A DNA stretch of 64,000 bases from Saprospiraceae bacterium (GCA_020436935.1 JAGQWX010000010.1:1-64000); one strand, 5' to 3'. Counted from the stretch's first letter, positions 26,541 to 36,401 are shown. Made by a program: numbers and translations. The notes: a model not told the origin generated them from the sequence alone.

Positions 26541-26684
26541 CTTGATTTGGTATAGCGAATATATGTTCTAGGAACACAGATTTCGAAAACTTTATCGAGA
26601 TAAAAATCCAATCCATGTAGGCTTGACTGTGATCTCCCTCATTTTGGGGGAGACAAAATATGCATTAAATTTAGCGGGAGAAGT

Positions 26685-27572
26685 TTAGGGGTCAAAAGGC
26701 ATGATTGCCAAAGCATTGCTTACAGCCCTTTCGCCTTCGTGGTCCCATTGTTTGTTATCGCTGGGCATGTTTACAACGCCTTTTCCCATGATATACATGG
26801 TGGTCGAACCTCCACCGTCAAGATTCAACGCGGATTTGCATCCCAGCCATTTCAATACAAGTGTAAGTTCAGGCAAACTCAATCCATACGCCTGGGGGCT
26901 TCGGCCATCTGCCGTAAGTAAAATAACTTCCTCCTCTGTGAGACAAACACAGGTCCTTGGATGCCTGTTGCTGTTGAAAGGGGTATCCGCCAGTTTTTTC
27001 TCCTCGCCATCCAGCATCAATATAGGGCCGGCCTCCATAGCCGATGTAAATCCAGTACCTTCAGGCCAAGTTGACCTTTCTCCAAATTTTCTTGGAACGA
27101 TTGAAACGCCTTCTGTTCCAAAAGCAATTACACCCTCCTGAGCCACTTTAAGGTTCTTTTGCTTCTGGTCATAAACCGTTGTGTCCATGATGATTCCATC
27201 CATTTTTATGAAATTGACCGAATGGCCTTGCGCAACATTGAAAAATGAACCATTGATTGCTGCCAAAGCCTTATTTTCCAATGCCAATGCGCTGGTCGTC
27301 TGTTTTCCCGGTCCTGCCCTCAAGACAGCCAATGCCTGCTTTGCAACTTCTTTTTTTACTTTAATAAAGTGTATGTTCTGCAATGCCCCAAACAAAGAGT
27401 CATCTGTAAAATGATGGTGGTAATGTTGTATCCCGGAATTCTGAATTTCTTGCACTTCCCAAACAGCACTGCTGAAATTTATACTGTCCTTTTGTGCTTT
27501 ACATACTGTGATAGAGGTGAAGAAGAGAAGCATTCCTAAAATTTGAATGTCCAGGCTGAAACAATCATTCAT
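26685..27572 (-). CDS. phosphodiester glycosidase (NAGPA-like) family exported protein
   Basis: About 295 residues, with a signal peptide starting at the ATG at 27572 (the frame stays open to 27665). The domain has the NAGPA/YomE family hallmarks: AAINGSFFN in the middle, HPRTCVCL and the diagnostic NLDGGGSTTM near the C-terminus. The human homologue uncovers mannose-6-phosphate by removing GlcNAc; bacterial members are thought to hydrolyse phosphodiester glycosides, but their substrates are mostly unknown. It lies upstream of the M3 peptidase in the same direction, about 145 bp away. Confidence 0.88.
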   Translation of the reverse strand: MNDCFSLDIQILGMLLFFTSITVCKAQKDSINFSSAVWEVQEIQNSGIQHYHHHFTDDSLFGALQNIHFIKVKKEVAKQALAVLRAGPGKQTTSALALENKALAAINGSFFNVAQGHSVNFIKMDGIIMDTTVYDQKQKNLKVAQEGVIAFGTEGVSIVPRKFGERSTWPEGTGFTSAMEAGPILMLDGEEKKLADTPFNSNRHPRTCVCLTEEEVILLTADGRSPQAYGLSLPELTLVLKWLGCKSALNLDGGGSTTMYIMGKGVVNMPSDNKQWDHEGERAVSNALAIMPFDP

Positions 27573-27712
27573 ATTTCTTTTAGGGTGAATGAAAGACCTG
27601 AGTATGTTAATTTGACAGATGATCATTTGTATTGTTTGAATTTGTTTGGTAAGGACTAGAATCATGTTGTGGAATCAATAGCCCCAAATTTGGTAAAATT
27701 TTTGCTTATACC

Positions 27713-28075
27713 TTGGAGTTACCTCGAACAAAAGTGGCATATCAGATATACGTCATAGAATTATCCAAAAAGGTCTTTACAGAAAACAGTAAATTCAGAT
27801 TGGCCAATCCCCAGTACAATGGCGTCCTGGAATGTCTTTATGTTGGAATGAGCAGTAAAAGCCCGAATGATCGATTTGATCAGCACGTCAATGGCGTGAA
27901 AAGTAAAAAAGGATTTGACATCTCATCATCGTTGGTCAAAAAATATGGCAAGTATCTACGTCCAAGTTTGTACCAACATCTGCCGACTGTTTCTTCAAAA
28001 AAAGCTGCTCTGATTCTCGAACAAAAGTTGGCTGCTGATTTGAAAAGAAGCAGGTATGCAGTTTGGAGCAATTGA
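27713..28075 (+). CDS. small GIY-YIG-like protein
   Basis: A 120-residue protein resembling a degenerate GIY-YIG nuclease domain. YQIYVIEL stands where GIY normally lies, LYVGMSSKSPNDRFDQH matches the YIG strand and the conserved arginine helix, and E103-like LEQKLA could be the metal-binding glutamate. The only usable start is TTG at 27713; no ATG or GTG is in frame before it. It is free-standing, with no fused domains. Nuclease activity is uncertain because the first motif is altered. Confidence 0.65.
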   Translation: MELPRTKVAYQIYVIELSKKVFTENSKFRLANPQYNGVLECLYVGMSSKSPNDRFDQHVNGVKSKKGFDISSSLVKKYGKYLRPSLYQHLPTVSSKKAALILEQKLAADLKRSRYAVWSN

Positions 28076-28133
28076 TCCGCATAAGAGTTCTACTTTTTGG
28101 CTTCAACCAGGTATTCTAAATCAATATCATTTC

Positions 28134-28253
28134 TTATTTGAGCCATTCCGATTCATTAAAAAGGTTGTCGCTTTTGGCATATTCTGAAATATAGCTGGTC
28201 AACTTAGTTAAAATTCTATTCGGGCTGATATTCCAGGATTTAAATGAATACAT
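28134..28253 (-). CDS. possible 39-residue small ORF or gene remnant
   Basis: On the minus strand an ATG (28251-28253) opens a 39-residue frame ending at TAA (28134-28136). The composition looks protein-like (SWNISPNRIL, YISEYAKSDN), and the frame is open for nine further codons upstream of the ATG. It could be a small gene or the tail of a decayed one. I recognise no family. The rest of the gap 28076-28371 holds nothing visible. Confidence 0.25.
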   Translation of the reverse strand: MYSFKSWNISPNRILTKLTSYISEYAKSDNLFNESEWLK

Positions 28254-28371
28254 TTGGTGAAAGGTCGGAACAATTGCAGGTCATATGGCATGCAATTATT
28301 TGGACTTTTTGGGATGGCATGTTTGCCACAATATTGCAATAGTATAATTAATCCAACTAAATCAACATCCA

Positions 28372-29676
28372 ATGGGAAGCGACATTTCCAATCTCAAACC
28401 TATAGAAAAATCTGAACGCATAGCCTCGCTCGACATCATGAGAGGAGTGGTCTTGTGCGGAATTCTTTTAATGAATATCAATGGCATGGCTTTGGCTGAA
28501 CCATCCTATTCAAACCCTACGATAGCAGGAGGCTCGGAAGGTTTGGATCTTTATACCTGGATCATGACCAATATGTTTTTTGAAGGCACAATGCGTGCTT
28601 TGTTTTCTTTACTTTTTGGTGTGGGCATGTTCGTATTGCTGGACAGGCTTGAAAAAAGTGGTGCCGGCATTGAAGCTGCCAATATTTATTTCAGAAGGTT
28701 GATGTGGCTGATGTTATTCGGCATCATTCATGCGTATCTCTTATTGTGGGTTGGAGAAATTCTTTTTACGTATTCTTTGATGGGCTTTCTGGTTTATTCC
28801 TTTAGAAAACTGGCGCCCAAAACTTTGATTATTATTGCTTGTGTGCTTTTCACTCTTGGTACTATCTGGAATGTTGGATCATATCTCGGGGAGAAGGAAC
28901 TCACCGGTAAGGCTGCTGAAATTGCGACATACAAATCAGAGGGCAAAGAGCTCACCCAGGAGCTCAAAGAGGCCAATCAGGAGCTGGAAAAAAGGGCTTA
29001 TGAATGGTCACCAGAGCATGTGGCCAGTGTTAATGAAGATATGAGAAAAAACTATTTTCATGTCGTGGCATTTCTTGCTCCAATAAACATGCATTTTCAC
29101 TCGTACTACACTTATCGGTATGACCCATGGGATGTATTGAGTATGATGCTTTTGGGAATAGCATTATTTAAGTTGGATGTTTTGTCGGCAACACGATCTT
29201 ACAGATTCTATGGATTGATGGCACTTTTAGGATATCTTGTTGGCATATCTGTGAATTATTTTGAAACCACCACCATTATGAATGGGGGGTTTTCTGCGCT
29301 TTCCTTTGCAAAGTCTCAAATTACATATGACCTTGGAAGGGTGCCAACCGCTATAGGGCATATTGGTTTGATCATGCTCCTGAGCAAAGCTCCGATTTTG
29401 GGTTTTCTTAAAAGGGCTCTATCTGCTGTTGGAAAAATGGCGCTGACCAATTATCTCATGCATTCTATATTTGCGATGTTTATCTTTACAGGTGAAGGTT
29501 TTGGGCTCTTCGGCACATTCATGAGACATGAACTCATTTACATCGTGCTGAGCATTTGGTTATTCCAATTGATTGTCAGTCCGATTTGGCTGAAGTACTA
29601 TCATTACGGCCCTGCGGAGTGGTTATGGAGGTATTTGAGTTATCTTAAAAAACCAAGCTTTAAAATCCGAAATTAG
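28372..29676 (+). CDS. DUF418 family membrane protein
   Basis: A 434-residue polytopic membrane protein of the YeiB/DUF418 type. The N-terminal RIASLDIMRGVVLCGILLMN is the family signature, and the C-terminal DUF418 part contains AVGKMALTNYLMHSI. A soluble, charged helical region (about residues 180-225, KELTQELKEANQELEKRA) interrupts the membrane segments. The function is not established; acyltransferase-related or transport roles have been suggested. It is monocistronic. Confidence 0.9.
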   Translation: MGSDISNLKPIEKSERIASLDIMRGVVLCGILLMNINGMALAEPSYSNPTIAGGSEGLDLYTWIMTNMFFEGTMRALFSLLFGVGMFVLLDRLEKSGAGIEAANIYFRRLMWLMLFGIIHAYLLLWVGEILFTYSLMGFLVYSFRKLAPKTLIIIACVLFTLGTIWNVGSYLGEKELTGKAAEIATYKSEGKELTQELKEANQELEKRAYEWSPEHVASVNEDMRKNYFHVVAFLAPINMHFHSYYTYRYDPWDVLSMMLLGIALFKLDVLSATRSYRFYGLMALLGYLVGISVNYFETTTIMNGGFSALSFAKSQITYDLGRVPTAIGHIGLIMLLSKAPILGFLKRALSAVGKMALTNYLMHSIFAMFIFTGEGFGLFGTFMRHELIYIVLSIWLFQLIVSPIWLKYYHYGPAEWLWRYLSYLKKPSFKIRN

Positions 29677-29762
29677 GAACAATAAAGTTGATGGTTGTTA
29701 AAGGAAAATCAAGAAATTAATATTAATCATACTAACTATATAGGAATTATAGAATAAGTGTG

Positions 29763-29770
29763 TATTTTTG
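29763..29770 (+). promoter_or_regulatory. possible -7 box for the TSUP gene
   Basis: TATTTTTG matches the Bacteroidota TAnnTTTG box, about 140 bp before the ATG at 29912. No matching TTTG lies 19 bp upstream. The long leader makes the assignment tentative. Confidence 0.3.
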
Positions 29771-29911
29771 TCTTGCTCATTTGAGACTTGATTGTTCATT
29801 GTAGGGCTCCAGCTGTAAAAACTTACATAAATTTTATCAAAGTTTTTGCCGGTTGACCATTGCAGGTTAATTTGTGTGAAATTCAAATGGAGCCAAGCAA
29901 ACACTCGAATT

Positions 29912-30862
29912 ATGGAAAATACTTCTGCCTCTGCATTTGAAGAAAAAGAACAAAAATCCCATGCAACGCCTCACCATCATAAGGCGAGGCGGAAGAATTG
30001 GTTTGTAAAACACAAGTGGTTCATCATTCCATGTGTGATCTTATTTACACTGATTCTAGTGATTTGGGTAAAGCATGCAGACCATTTTACGATGGACAAT
30101 ATTCAGGCAGGGCTCAATGAAGATTTCATTGTTTTTTTACTGATTGGAATATTTGCTCAACTGGTGGACAACACATTGGGTATGGGATACGGGGCCACTT
30201 CCACCTCTTTTCTGATATCCTATGGCGTGCCTCCAGTGGTCAGTAGTATGGCAGTCCATGTCGCTGAGATGTTTACCACCGGAGCATCAGCCATTTCCCA
30301 CTACTGGTTTAAAAATATCAACAAAAAACTCGTCATGCATTTGATCTTGCCTGGCGTTGCCGGGTCGATTCTGGGATCTTATTTATTGGCGGATGTAATA
30401 GATGGTACAAAAATAAAACCTTTTATCGCCATGTACATGATCATATTATCAGTCATGATTATTATGAAAGGCTTACGTAAAACGCGGATCAAGAAGCGTA
30501 CAAAACGTCTGGGATATCTTGCCACTTTTGGCGGATTTATGGATGCCATTGGCGGAGGTGGCTGGGGGCCAATCGTTACCTCAACCTTGTTGGGTAAGGG
30601 GCGTGATCCAAAATACACCATTGGTTCTGTAAATACTGCCGAATTCGCCATTGCTTTTGCGAGTGGATTCACGTTCATGATTCTGGGGGGTATCTCCGGA
30701 TGGCCAGTCATTGCAGGCCTTATACTGGGAGGAATTGTTGCGGCTCCTCTAGGTGCATATCTGGTCAATAAAATTCCCAGAAAACCCTTCACCGTCCTTA
30801 TTGGACTTTTGCTCATCTACCTAAGTCTTCAGACCTTAAAAAGATATTATTTTGGAATATAA
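29912..30862 (+). CDS. TauE/SafE (TSUP) family membrane transporter
   Basis: About 316 residues, starting at the ATG at 29912 (the frame is open back to 29846 but that stretch is not family-like). A histidine/lysine-rich cytoplasmic N-terminus precedes about eight membrane segments. The TSUP repeats are visible as IGIFAQLVDNTLGMGYGATS and ATFGGFMDAIGGGGWGPI. The family exports sulfite or organosulfonates; the substrate here is unknown. Confidence 0.88.
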   Translation: MENTSASAFEEKEQKSHATPHHHKARRKNWFVKHKWFIIPCVILFTLILVIWVKHADHFTMDNIQAGLNEDFIVFLLIGIFAQLVDNTLGMGYGATSTSFLISYGVPPVVSSMAVHVAEMFTTGASAISHYWFKNINKKLVMHLILPGVAGSILGSYLLADVIDGTKIKPFIAMYMIILSVMIIMKGLRKTRIKKRTKRLGYLATFGGFMDAIGGGGWGPIVTSTLLGKGRDPKYTIGSVNTAEFAIAFASGFTFMILGGISGWPVIAGLILGGIVAAPLGAYLVNKIPRKPFTVLIGLLLIYLSLQTLKRYYFGI

Positions 30863-30973
30863 ATTCAAATTCCGGATTAAATAACACTTCTACGTTTTAC
30901 CTCTCAAATCTCAAATCCGGATTTCAAATTTCATATCTCGATTTTCAAATTTCAAATTTTCAGGAAGATCCAT

Positions 30974-32077
30974 TCAAATTCGAATAAATATTTTTTGCTT
31001 GTACAGCCAATAACACAAATACCAAAGTGCCGCTAAAACAACCAAGCCGGTCAAAATTCCACCCAGCCATTCAGGCATAAAATAGGTGAAAATCCCAACA
31101 AATGGGGTGAAAATTTTGTGTAGGAGTTCGGCTCCGCCAACATGGGCAAAAAGGTATATGAATAAGGGATTGAGCCCTACAATAGAAAAAAACCAAAGCA
31201 AGCTTTTTTTATTCAAAATATCATAGACCCAATAACACAGCGCAAATACAAGAATCGAGATCCCGCCACTAACAATTACAAAGCTCGATGTGGAAATTCT
31301 TTTGATGATGGGCGTGTAGAAGCTAAGTCCTATTCCTATCACCAGGAGTATTACTCCTGAGACCAACAGCCATTTCAATTTCTCTTTTTCACTTTTATCA
31401 CCCAACAAAAGTTGTCCGGTAAGGACACCCCAAATGGTATGAGCAGCAGTTGGTATGGCGTTGAACATGGCCCAATGTCCGCCATCTTCTTCACCGGCTA
31501 TCAATATGTTGAACCAAGCTCCAAAATTTTGGCCCGGAACAAAAGCATGATCAAAACCGGCGATTGGAAAAGTTCGATAAAGGATTTCTGTAATCAAAAG
31601 CAGTGTTAAGGAAGCTAGTACCTGTACCACAAACCTGGAGCGCATGAGCCAGTAAGCTATCAAATAAGTGACGGCCAGCTGAGCCAAAACATTTTGAAAA
31701 CGGAATACAATTTTTCCTGGATCAATACAGTACAATGCCCAACCCAGGAATAGAAGTAAAAATGCCCTTTTATAGACGTGCCATTTTATTTGGGAATCAT
31801 CCTGGCCTGAACTACCCCTTCTCGCAAAAGACAATGGCATGGCCACCCCGACAATGTACATGAAGAAAGGTTGAATATTGTCCCAAAAGTGCAAACCCTC
31901 CCATTCCACATGGTCGAGCTGAGTGCCCAGCCAATACAAAAAACTGCCTTCCAGTTCAGGACTCCGCAAGTGATGAAATATGCCTGCGAATTCTGCAATC
32001 AACAAAAACATGGTGAAGCCCCTGAAGAAATCAAGCGACTGCAGCCTTTTGGAGACACCTTCTGATGTGTTTGCCAT
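30974..32077 (-). CDS. DUF5009 / heparan-glucosaminide acetyltransferase-like membrane protein
   Basis: A 367-residue protein with about ten membrane segments. It begins with the signature LQSLDFFRGFTMFLLI, shared by DUF5009 and NagX-like proteins, followed by FWDNIQPFFMYIVGVAMP. Human HGSNAT acetylates terminal glucosamine across the lysosomal membrane; bacterial members may modify extracellular sugars. It follows the serine hydrolase gene by nine bases, so the two form an operon. Confidence 0.85.
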   Translation of the reverse strand: MANTSEGVSKRLQSLDFFRGFTMFLLIAEFAGIFHHLRSPELEGSFLYWLGTQLDHVEWEGLHFWDNIQPFFMYIVGVAMPLSFARRGSSGQDDSQIKWHVYKRAFLLLFLGWALYCIDPGKIVFRFQNVLAQLAVTYLIAYWLMRSRFVVQVLASLTLLLITEILYRTFPIAGFDHAFVPGQNFGAWFNILIAGEEDGGHWAMFNAIPTAAHTIWGVLTGQLLLGDKSEKEKLKWLLVSGVILLVIGIGLSFYTPIIKRISTSSFVIVSGGISILVFALCYWVYDILNKKSLLWFFSIVGLNPLFIYLFAHVGGAELLHKIFTPFVGIFTYFMPEWLGGILTGLVVLAALWYLCYWLYKQKIFIRI

Positions 32078-32086
32078 ACCCTTTAA

Positions 32087-33253
32087 TTATTTTGATTTTC
32101 TTTGAGACCATTCCAGACACCGCTTTCCCAATGCTGCGAAAAATGGGTAACCAATTTCATCATATTCGTATGTATCATCGTTGAATGTTTGATTTTTATT
32201 TACAAAAATGATGGCCGAGAGGAAAAACTCTTTGCCTGAAACCTGGTCTCTGATCAGTGCATTGTCAATCAGAAATCCATAAGCTCCGCCGATTTTATTG
32301 TAAATCCTCAAATTCTTGTCAGCTTTTCCTTTTTGTGCCCCATAAATAAAATACTTGCCATAGGCGTCCCATTCCTTATCATAGTGGCCATCCTCAGTCT
32401 CAGAAAGGTACATGCCCATGTATTTTTGTAAGAAAACCCTTTGTTCCGAAGTGATTTTTAATTGTTTCTCTTCAGGAAAAAGTTGAGGATAAAATAATAG
32501 CTGTATAAACTTTTGCTGATCTCCAAGACTGAATACATTTTTTCTCCCAAAGTCCATGGCTTCCTGTACTAATTCACCATTTCTCATGTAGGCTTTTCCC
32601 AAAGGCAATACCGGGCGTATAGGAGTTGTTTCAGTGTCATTTTTCATAACATCACCTAGCTCAAAAGTAATTTTAGGATAATCATTCTGTACCGCATCAG
32701 GAAGGCTCACCGACAATCGGTGCAAAACCTCGGTTTGATCAAAGCCAAGTGCCTTCATCCTTTGATTGAAGTACGATCTGCCTGTAAAATCATATAACCT
32801 GTTGAAGGCATCGTTGTCACTGACCAGAAAAATTTTTTCTATGAATTTGCCCAACGTGCTTTCGGCATATGCAATGGAATCTTCTCCAAAAGATGGATAT
32901 TCCGGGTGATTTGAGACAAATATGGCCTTTTCGTTGATGCCGATACCCAACTCATTTGCTTTCTCCAGAGCAATTACGGCCATTGGGAGCTTCACAGTGC
33001 TTGCTGGATAAAAATATTTGTCATTTTCCTGCTTCCATGAATATTGACGGAGCCTGGTATGCGCTTGATCTTCCCATTCAGACATGAGTATCTGCACCTG
33101 ATAAGTCTTTTGCTGGTCTAAAATTTTGTGCAGGAGTTCATCCTTCTTTAAGAATTTAATCCAAGCTCTATTGGACTGAGCAAACGATGTTTCAAAGATG
33201 GACAGTGAGAGTCCTAATAGAAATAAGCACTTTATATAAAATCCGGATTGCAT
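32087..33253 (-). CDS. exported serine hydrolase, class A beta-lactamase fold
   Basis: A 388-residue protein with a signal peptide (cleaved near residue 25, SFAQ) and the catalytic motifs of the penicillin-recognising fold: S85-T-V-K88 (PASTVKLP), an SDN triad in FLVSDNDAFN near residue 146, and KIGGAYG near residue 331. It is longer than true class A beta-lactamases, and the omega-loop glutamate is not evident. A role in cell-wall or peptide metabolism is more likely than antibiotic resistance. It is cotranscribed with the DUF5009 gene. Confidence 0.85.
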   Translation of the reverse strand: MQSGFYIKCLFLLGLSLSIFETSFAQSNRAWIKFLKKDELLHKILDQQKTYQVQILMSEWEDQAHTRLRQYSWKQENDKYFYPASTVKLPMAVIALEKANELGIGINEKAIFVSNHPEYPSFGEDSIAYAESTLGKFIEKIFLVSDNDAFNRLYDFTGRSYFNQRMKALGFDQTEVLHRLSVSLPDAVQNDYPKITFELGDVMKNDTETTPIRPVLPLGKAYMRNGELVQEAMDFGRKNVFSLGDQQKFIQLLFYPQLFPEEKQLKITSEQRVFLQKYMGMYLSETEDGHYDKEWDAYGKYFIYGAQKGKADKNLRIYNKIGGAYGFLIDNALIRDQVSGKEFFLSAIIFVNKNQTFNDDTYEYDEIGYPFFAALGKRCLEWSQRKSK

Positions 33254-33330
33254 ATCTTTATCATTGATAAGTCTCGGGAATATAATCTATGCGAGACAAA
33301 GTCTAAATTTCAAAATAAAAATCAAATTAC

Positions 33331-33690
33331 ATGGACTTGCTGAGAATAATTTTGATCGCCGTGGTTGCATTGGAGCATTTGTACTTTTTGTATTTTGAAA
33401 TGTTCGCCTGGGAAACCATTGGCAAGAAGACTTTCAGAAGCCTGGCCCCGGAATTATTTACTCCTACAAAGGCCCTTGCGGCGAATCAGGGATTGTACAA
33501 TGGTTTTCTTGCCGCAGGCCTGATCTGGAGTCTAGTGATCAGTGATCAGCAATGGTCAGATAACGTGGCCATATTTTTTCTTGTTTGTGTAATTATTGCA
33601 GGCATTTATGGTGCATTGACAGCTTCCAAAAAAATATTCTATGTCCAGGCATTGCCGGCCATTATCGCCTTGATTCTGGTCCTGCTCTAG
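33331..33690 (+). CDS. DUF1304 family small membrane protein
   Basis: A 119-residue integral membrane protein with four hydrophobic segments. The conserved pattern ALEHLYFLYFEMFAWET near the N-terminus and NQGLYNGFLAAGL in the middle identify DUF1304. The function is unknown. It is divergent from the serine hydrolase gene (77-bp gap) and monocistronic. Confidence 0.92.
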   Translation: MDLLRIILIAVVALEHLYFLYFEMFAWETIGKKTFRSLAPELFTPTKALAANQGLYNGFLAAGLIWSLVISDQQWSDNVAIFFLVCVIIAGIYGALTASKKIFYVQALPAIIALILVLL

Positions 33691-33787
33691 TTTTTATCAA
33701 AGGGCATCGGGCGGGCTGTAACTAATATGAATCACCTATTGTAGGACTGGCGCGGCGTGATTATCTTTCGTGCAAATTGAGCATGAT

Positions 33788-35110
33788 ATGCGTAAACTTG
33801 CTTTGCATTGGAAAATCCTGATTGGAATGGCCCTTGGCCTCGTATTTGGTTTGATTGCGTCGGCATTGTCCTGGCAGCCATTCGTCACTGATTTTATCAA
33901 GCCTATAGGTACCATTTTTATCAAACTGCTCAAGCTTATAGCTATACCACTTATTTTGGCTTCCCTCATTAAAGGTGTGTCAGACCTACAGGACATTTCC
34001 AGGTTTTCAAAGATGGGCGTTCGCACATTAGCACTCTATATAGGAACGACAGTTTTGGCCATCAGTATTGGATTGATAGCTGTAAATATCATTCAGCCGG
34101 GTAAGGCCGTGAGCACTGAAACAGTAGAAAGTCTTTCTGCTGCATTTGGGCAGGATATGGAAGCAAAAGTCTCTACTGCAAATCAAGCCAAAGACTCAGG
34201 TCCGTTACAATTCGTGGTTGATATGGTACCCGACAATATCTTCGGAGCTGCTTCCAACAATGGCAATATGCTCCAGGTCATCTTCTTTGCTGTGTTTTTT
34301 GGAATTGCACTTTTGTTGATTAAAAAAGAAGATGCCCAACCTGTGATGGCCTTCATCAACGGACTCAACGAGGCCATTATGAAAATGGTCGACCTCATCA
34401 TGCTCATGGCGCCATATGCTGTATTTGCTCTACTTGCTGCCCTGGTGACTGAGACAAGCAATCCGGAACTCTTCAAAGCCCTGGCATGGTATATGTTTGC
34501 GGTGGTCATTGGTCTGATCTGTATGCTTGGGGTATATGCTGTTTTGGTATACTTTTTCGCGAAAAAGTCACCTTCGTTTTTCTTCAAGGGAATCGCACCT
34601 GCTCAATTGCTGGCTTTCAGTACCAGCAGCAGTGCTGCTACGCTACCAGTGACGATGGAAAGGGTAGAGGAGCACCTGGGAGTGGATAAGGAAGTGGTCA
34701 GTTTTGTTTGCCCTGTAGGAGCAACCGTCAATATGGATGGTACCAGCTTGTACCAGGCGGTAGCTGCAGTCTTCATTTGCGAGGCATTGAAGTTTGACCT
34801 TACTTTCAGTGATCAGATGACGATTATTCTTACAGCAACTCTAGCTTCTATTGGATCTGCCGCCGTACCTGGAGCAGGCATGGTGATGTTGGTCATTGTA
34901 CTGGAATCACTTGGACTTCCTGCAAATTCGCTGGCCATTGGTTTGGCATTAATTTTTGCAGTCGACAGGCCTCTGGATATGATGAGAACAGTAGTAAACG
35001 TCACCGGTGATTGTGCTGTTGCAATGATCATCGCCAGGAGCTTTGGTAAATTGCATGAACCCAAAGAACGCAAATTGGACGATTATTACAAAGAAGCCCC
35101 ATTGGCTTAA
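33788..35110 (+). CDS. dicarboxylate/amino acid:cation symporter, copy 1
   Basis: A DAACS-family (GltP/DctA-like) secondary transporter of about 440 residues, using a sodium or proton gradient to take up glutamate, aspartate or dicarboxylates. The re-entrant loop motif FSTSSSAATLPVTME and the substrate-site motif NMDGTSLYQAV are intact. The ATG at 33788 gives the same start (MRKLALHW) as the paralogue at 36402; a GTG at 33770 would add six residues. By eye the two paralogues are identical over most of their length. Confidence 0.94.
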   Translation: MRKLALHWKILIGMALGLVFGLIASALSWQPFVTDFIKPIGTIFIKLLKLIAIPLILASLIKGVSDLQDISRFSKMGVRTLALYIGTTVLAISIGLIAVNIIQPGKAVSTETVESLSAAFGQDMEAKVSTANQAKDSGPLQFVVDMVPDNIFGAASNNGNMLQVIFFAVFFGIALLLIKKEDAQPVMAFINGLNEAIMKMVDLIMLMAPYAVFALLAALVTETSNPELFKALAWYMFAVVIGLICMLGVYAVLVYFFAKKSPSFFFKGIAPAQLLAFSTSSSAATLPVTMERVEEHLGVDKEVVSFVCPVGATVNMDGTSLYQAVAAVFICEALKFDLTFSDQMTIILTATLASIGSAAVPGAGMVMLVIVLESLGLPANSLAIGLALIFAVDRPLDMMRTVVNVTGDCAVAMIIARSFGKLHEPKERKLDDYYKEAPLA

Positions 35111-35138
35111 TCTGGATTAAAAAGAAAATAAAAAAAAA

Positions 35139-35168
35139 TGGCTGAACCCATTTAATTGGATTCAGCCA
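35139..35168 (-). terminator. Rho-independent terminator of the fasciclin gene
   Basis: TGGCTGAACCC (35139-35149) pairs with GGATTCAGCCA (35158-35168), with a wobble pair near the loop. Read on the minus strand it is followed by nine T residues (35138-35130), a standard intrinsic terminator for the fasciclin gene. It may also stop the convergent symporter gene. Confidence 0.82.
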
Positions 35169-35187
35169 AAATATTTGATCTAAAAAA

Positions 35188-36117
35188 TCATGGAAGTAAA
35201 ACTGTGTCAATCACATGAATGACACCATTGGTCGCAAGGATATTTGCCGCAGTAATGTTTGAGTTACCACTTGTTTTTCCAACAACCTTTGCACCGCCAT
35301 TCAGGTCAAAAGCTACTGTGGTTGATTCAGCAGTTGCAACTGGAGCTGTAATATTGAGCAAGTCAGGTGAAAATACCCTTCCCGGCACAACGTGATACAG
35401 CAAAACACTGGTCAATAATGCCCTGTTGGCAGGGTCAGTCAATGTTGATTTAGGAGTTGTTTGATACAATTTTTCAAATGCAGCATTTGTTGGTGCAAAT
35501 ACAGTCAATCCATCCTCAGAGGCATTGGACAATGCTGCCACTACTGCCGGATCAGCTGCCTGTACCAATGAAACCAATTCACTGAAATTTGGATCGTCCA
35601 AAGCTATTTCAACCAATGACTTACTTGGCGGAACAATAACATTGTCGATCACATGGATCACACCATTAGACGCATCAACATCTGTTTGAATCACTTTGAT
35701 GTTACCATTGATAAAGACACCTTGAGAATTTACAGAAATGTAAATGTCATTGTTGTCATTTACTGTTGAAGCTTTTCCACTGGTAACTTCATCTGACATG
35801 ATTTCATCAGCAATCACGTGACTTGTCAAAATTGGCATCAAGTCATCTTTGCTGAGTCCGCTCAAATCTGTAATTCCTGCATTGGCAAATGCAGTGTTGT
35901 TGGGTGCGAACACTGTAAATGGTCCGTCTGATTCCAGGGTGGAAGTCAACTCTGCTTTCGTTAATGCTGATACCAAAGTAGAGAATTGGTTGTCTGAGGA
36001 GGCAACTTCAACAATACTTTTTGGATCATCCACAGCGTCTTCTTTATCGCAAGAAGTGATAGAAAGTGTAAATAGCGAAGCAAACATCAAGAAAGAAAAA
36101 TACTTAAATTGTTTCAT
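35188..36117 (-). CDS. lipoprotein with two fasciclin (FAS1) domains
   Basis: About 309 residues with a lipoprotein signal (LSITSCDKE, lipid-modified cysteine near residue 23). Two FAS1 domains follow (about 35-165 and 168-309). Each has the H1 motif (FTVFAPNNTAFA and LTVFAPTNAAFE) and ends with an H2-type VIHVIDNVIVPP or VIHVIDTVLLP. FAS1 proteins mediate adhesion or protein interaction at the cell surface. It lies on the opposite strand between the two symporter copies. Confidence 0.93.
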   Translation of the reverse strand: MKQFKYFSFLMFASLFTLSITSCDKEDAVDDPKSIVEVASSDNQFSTLVSALTKAELTSTLESDGPFTVFAPNNTAFANAGITDLSGLSKDDLMPILTSHVIADEIMSDEVTSGKASTVNDNNDIYISVNSQGVFINGNIKVIQTDVDASNGVIHVIDNVIVPPSKSLVEIALDDPNFSELVSLVQAADPAVVAALSNASEDGLTVFAPTNAAFEKLYQTTPKSTLTDPANRALLTSVLLYHVVPGRVFSPDLLNITAPVATAESTTVAFDLNGGAKVVGKTSGNSNITAANILATNGVIHVIDTVLLP

Positions 36118-36401
36118 TTTTTGAAGTGTTGAATTTATCATACAAACTGATTTTATCCTGTGAGGTTGTCATATAATTGTGAAAATTTTCTTAAATAAAA
36201 ATTTAATGCTTTCTGTTCAACAATGTTGGGGACATAGGTGTTAACAAGAGTTGTGCGTGGTTCATTTTTATCTTTTTGTACCAATAATGTCTTCTGATCC
36301 CGTAGTTTTTTCATCCCGGTTTTGGTAAGTGCTACCTTTTTAATTCTATTTTTTTAATAAGCCTAAGTTTGATATCTTGCCGCTCAACAACAGCAAAAGA
36401 A

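Noticed and set aside
26630-26655. Hairpin TCTCCC...GGGAGA as a terminator of the NAGPA-like gene
   Set aside because: The stem is short and there is no T-run on the relevant strand.
32087-33253. Class A beta-lactamase conferring resistance
   Set aside because: The S-x-x-K, SDN and K-x-G motifs are present, but the length is greater and the omega-loop glutamate is not evident; a general serine hydrolase is safer.
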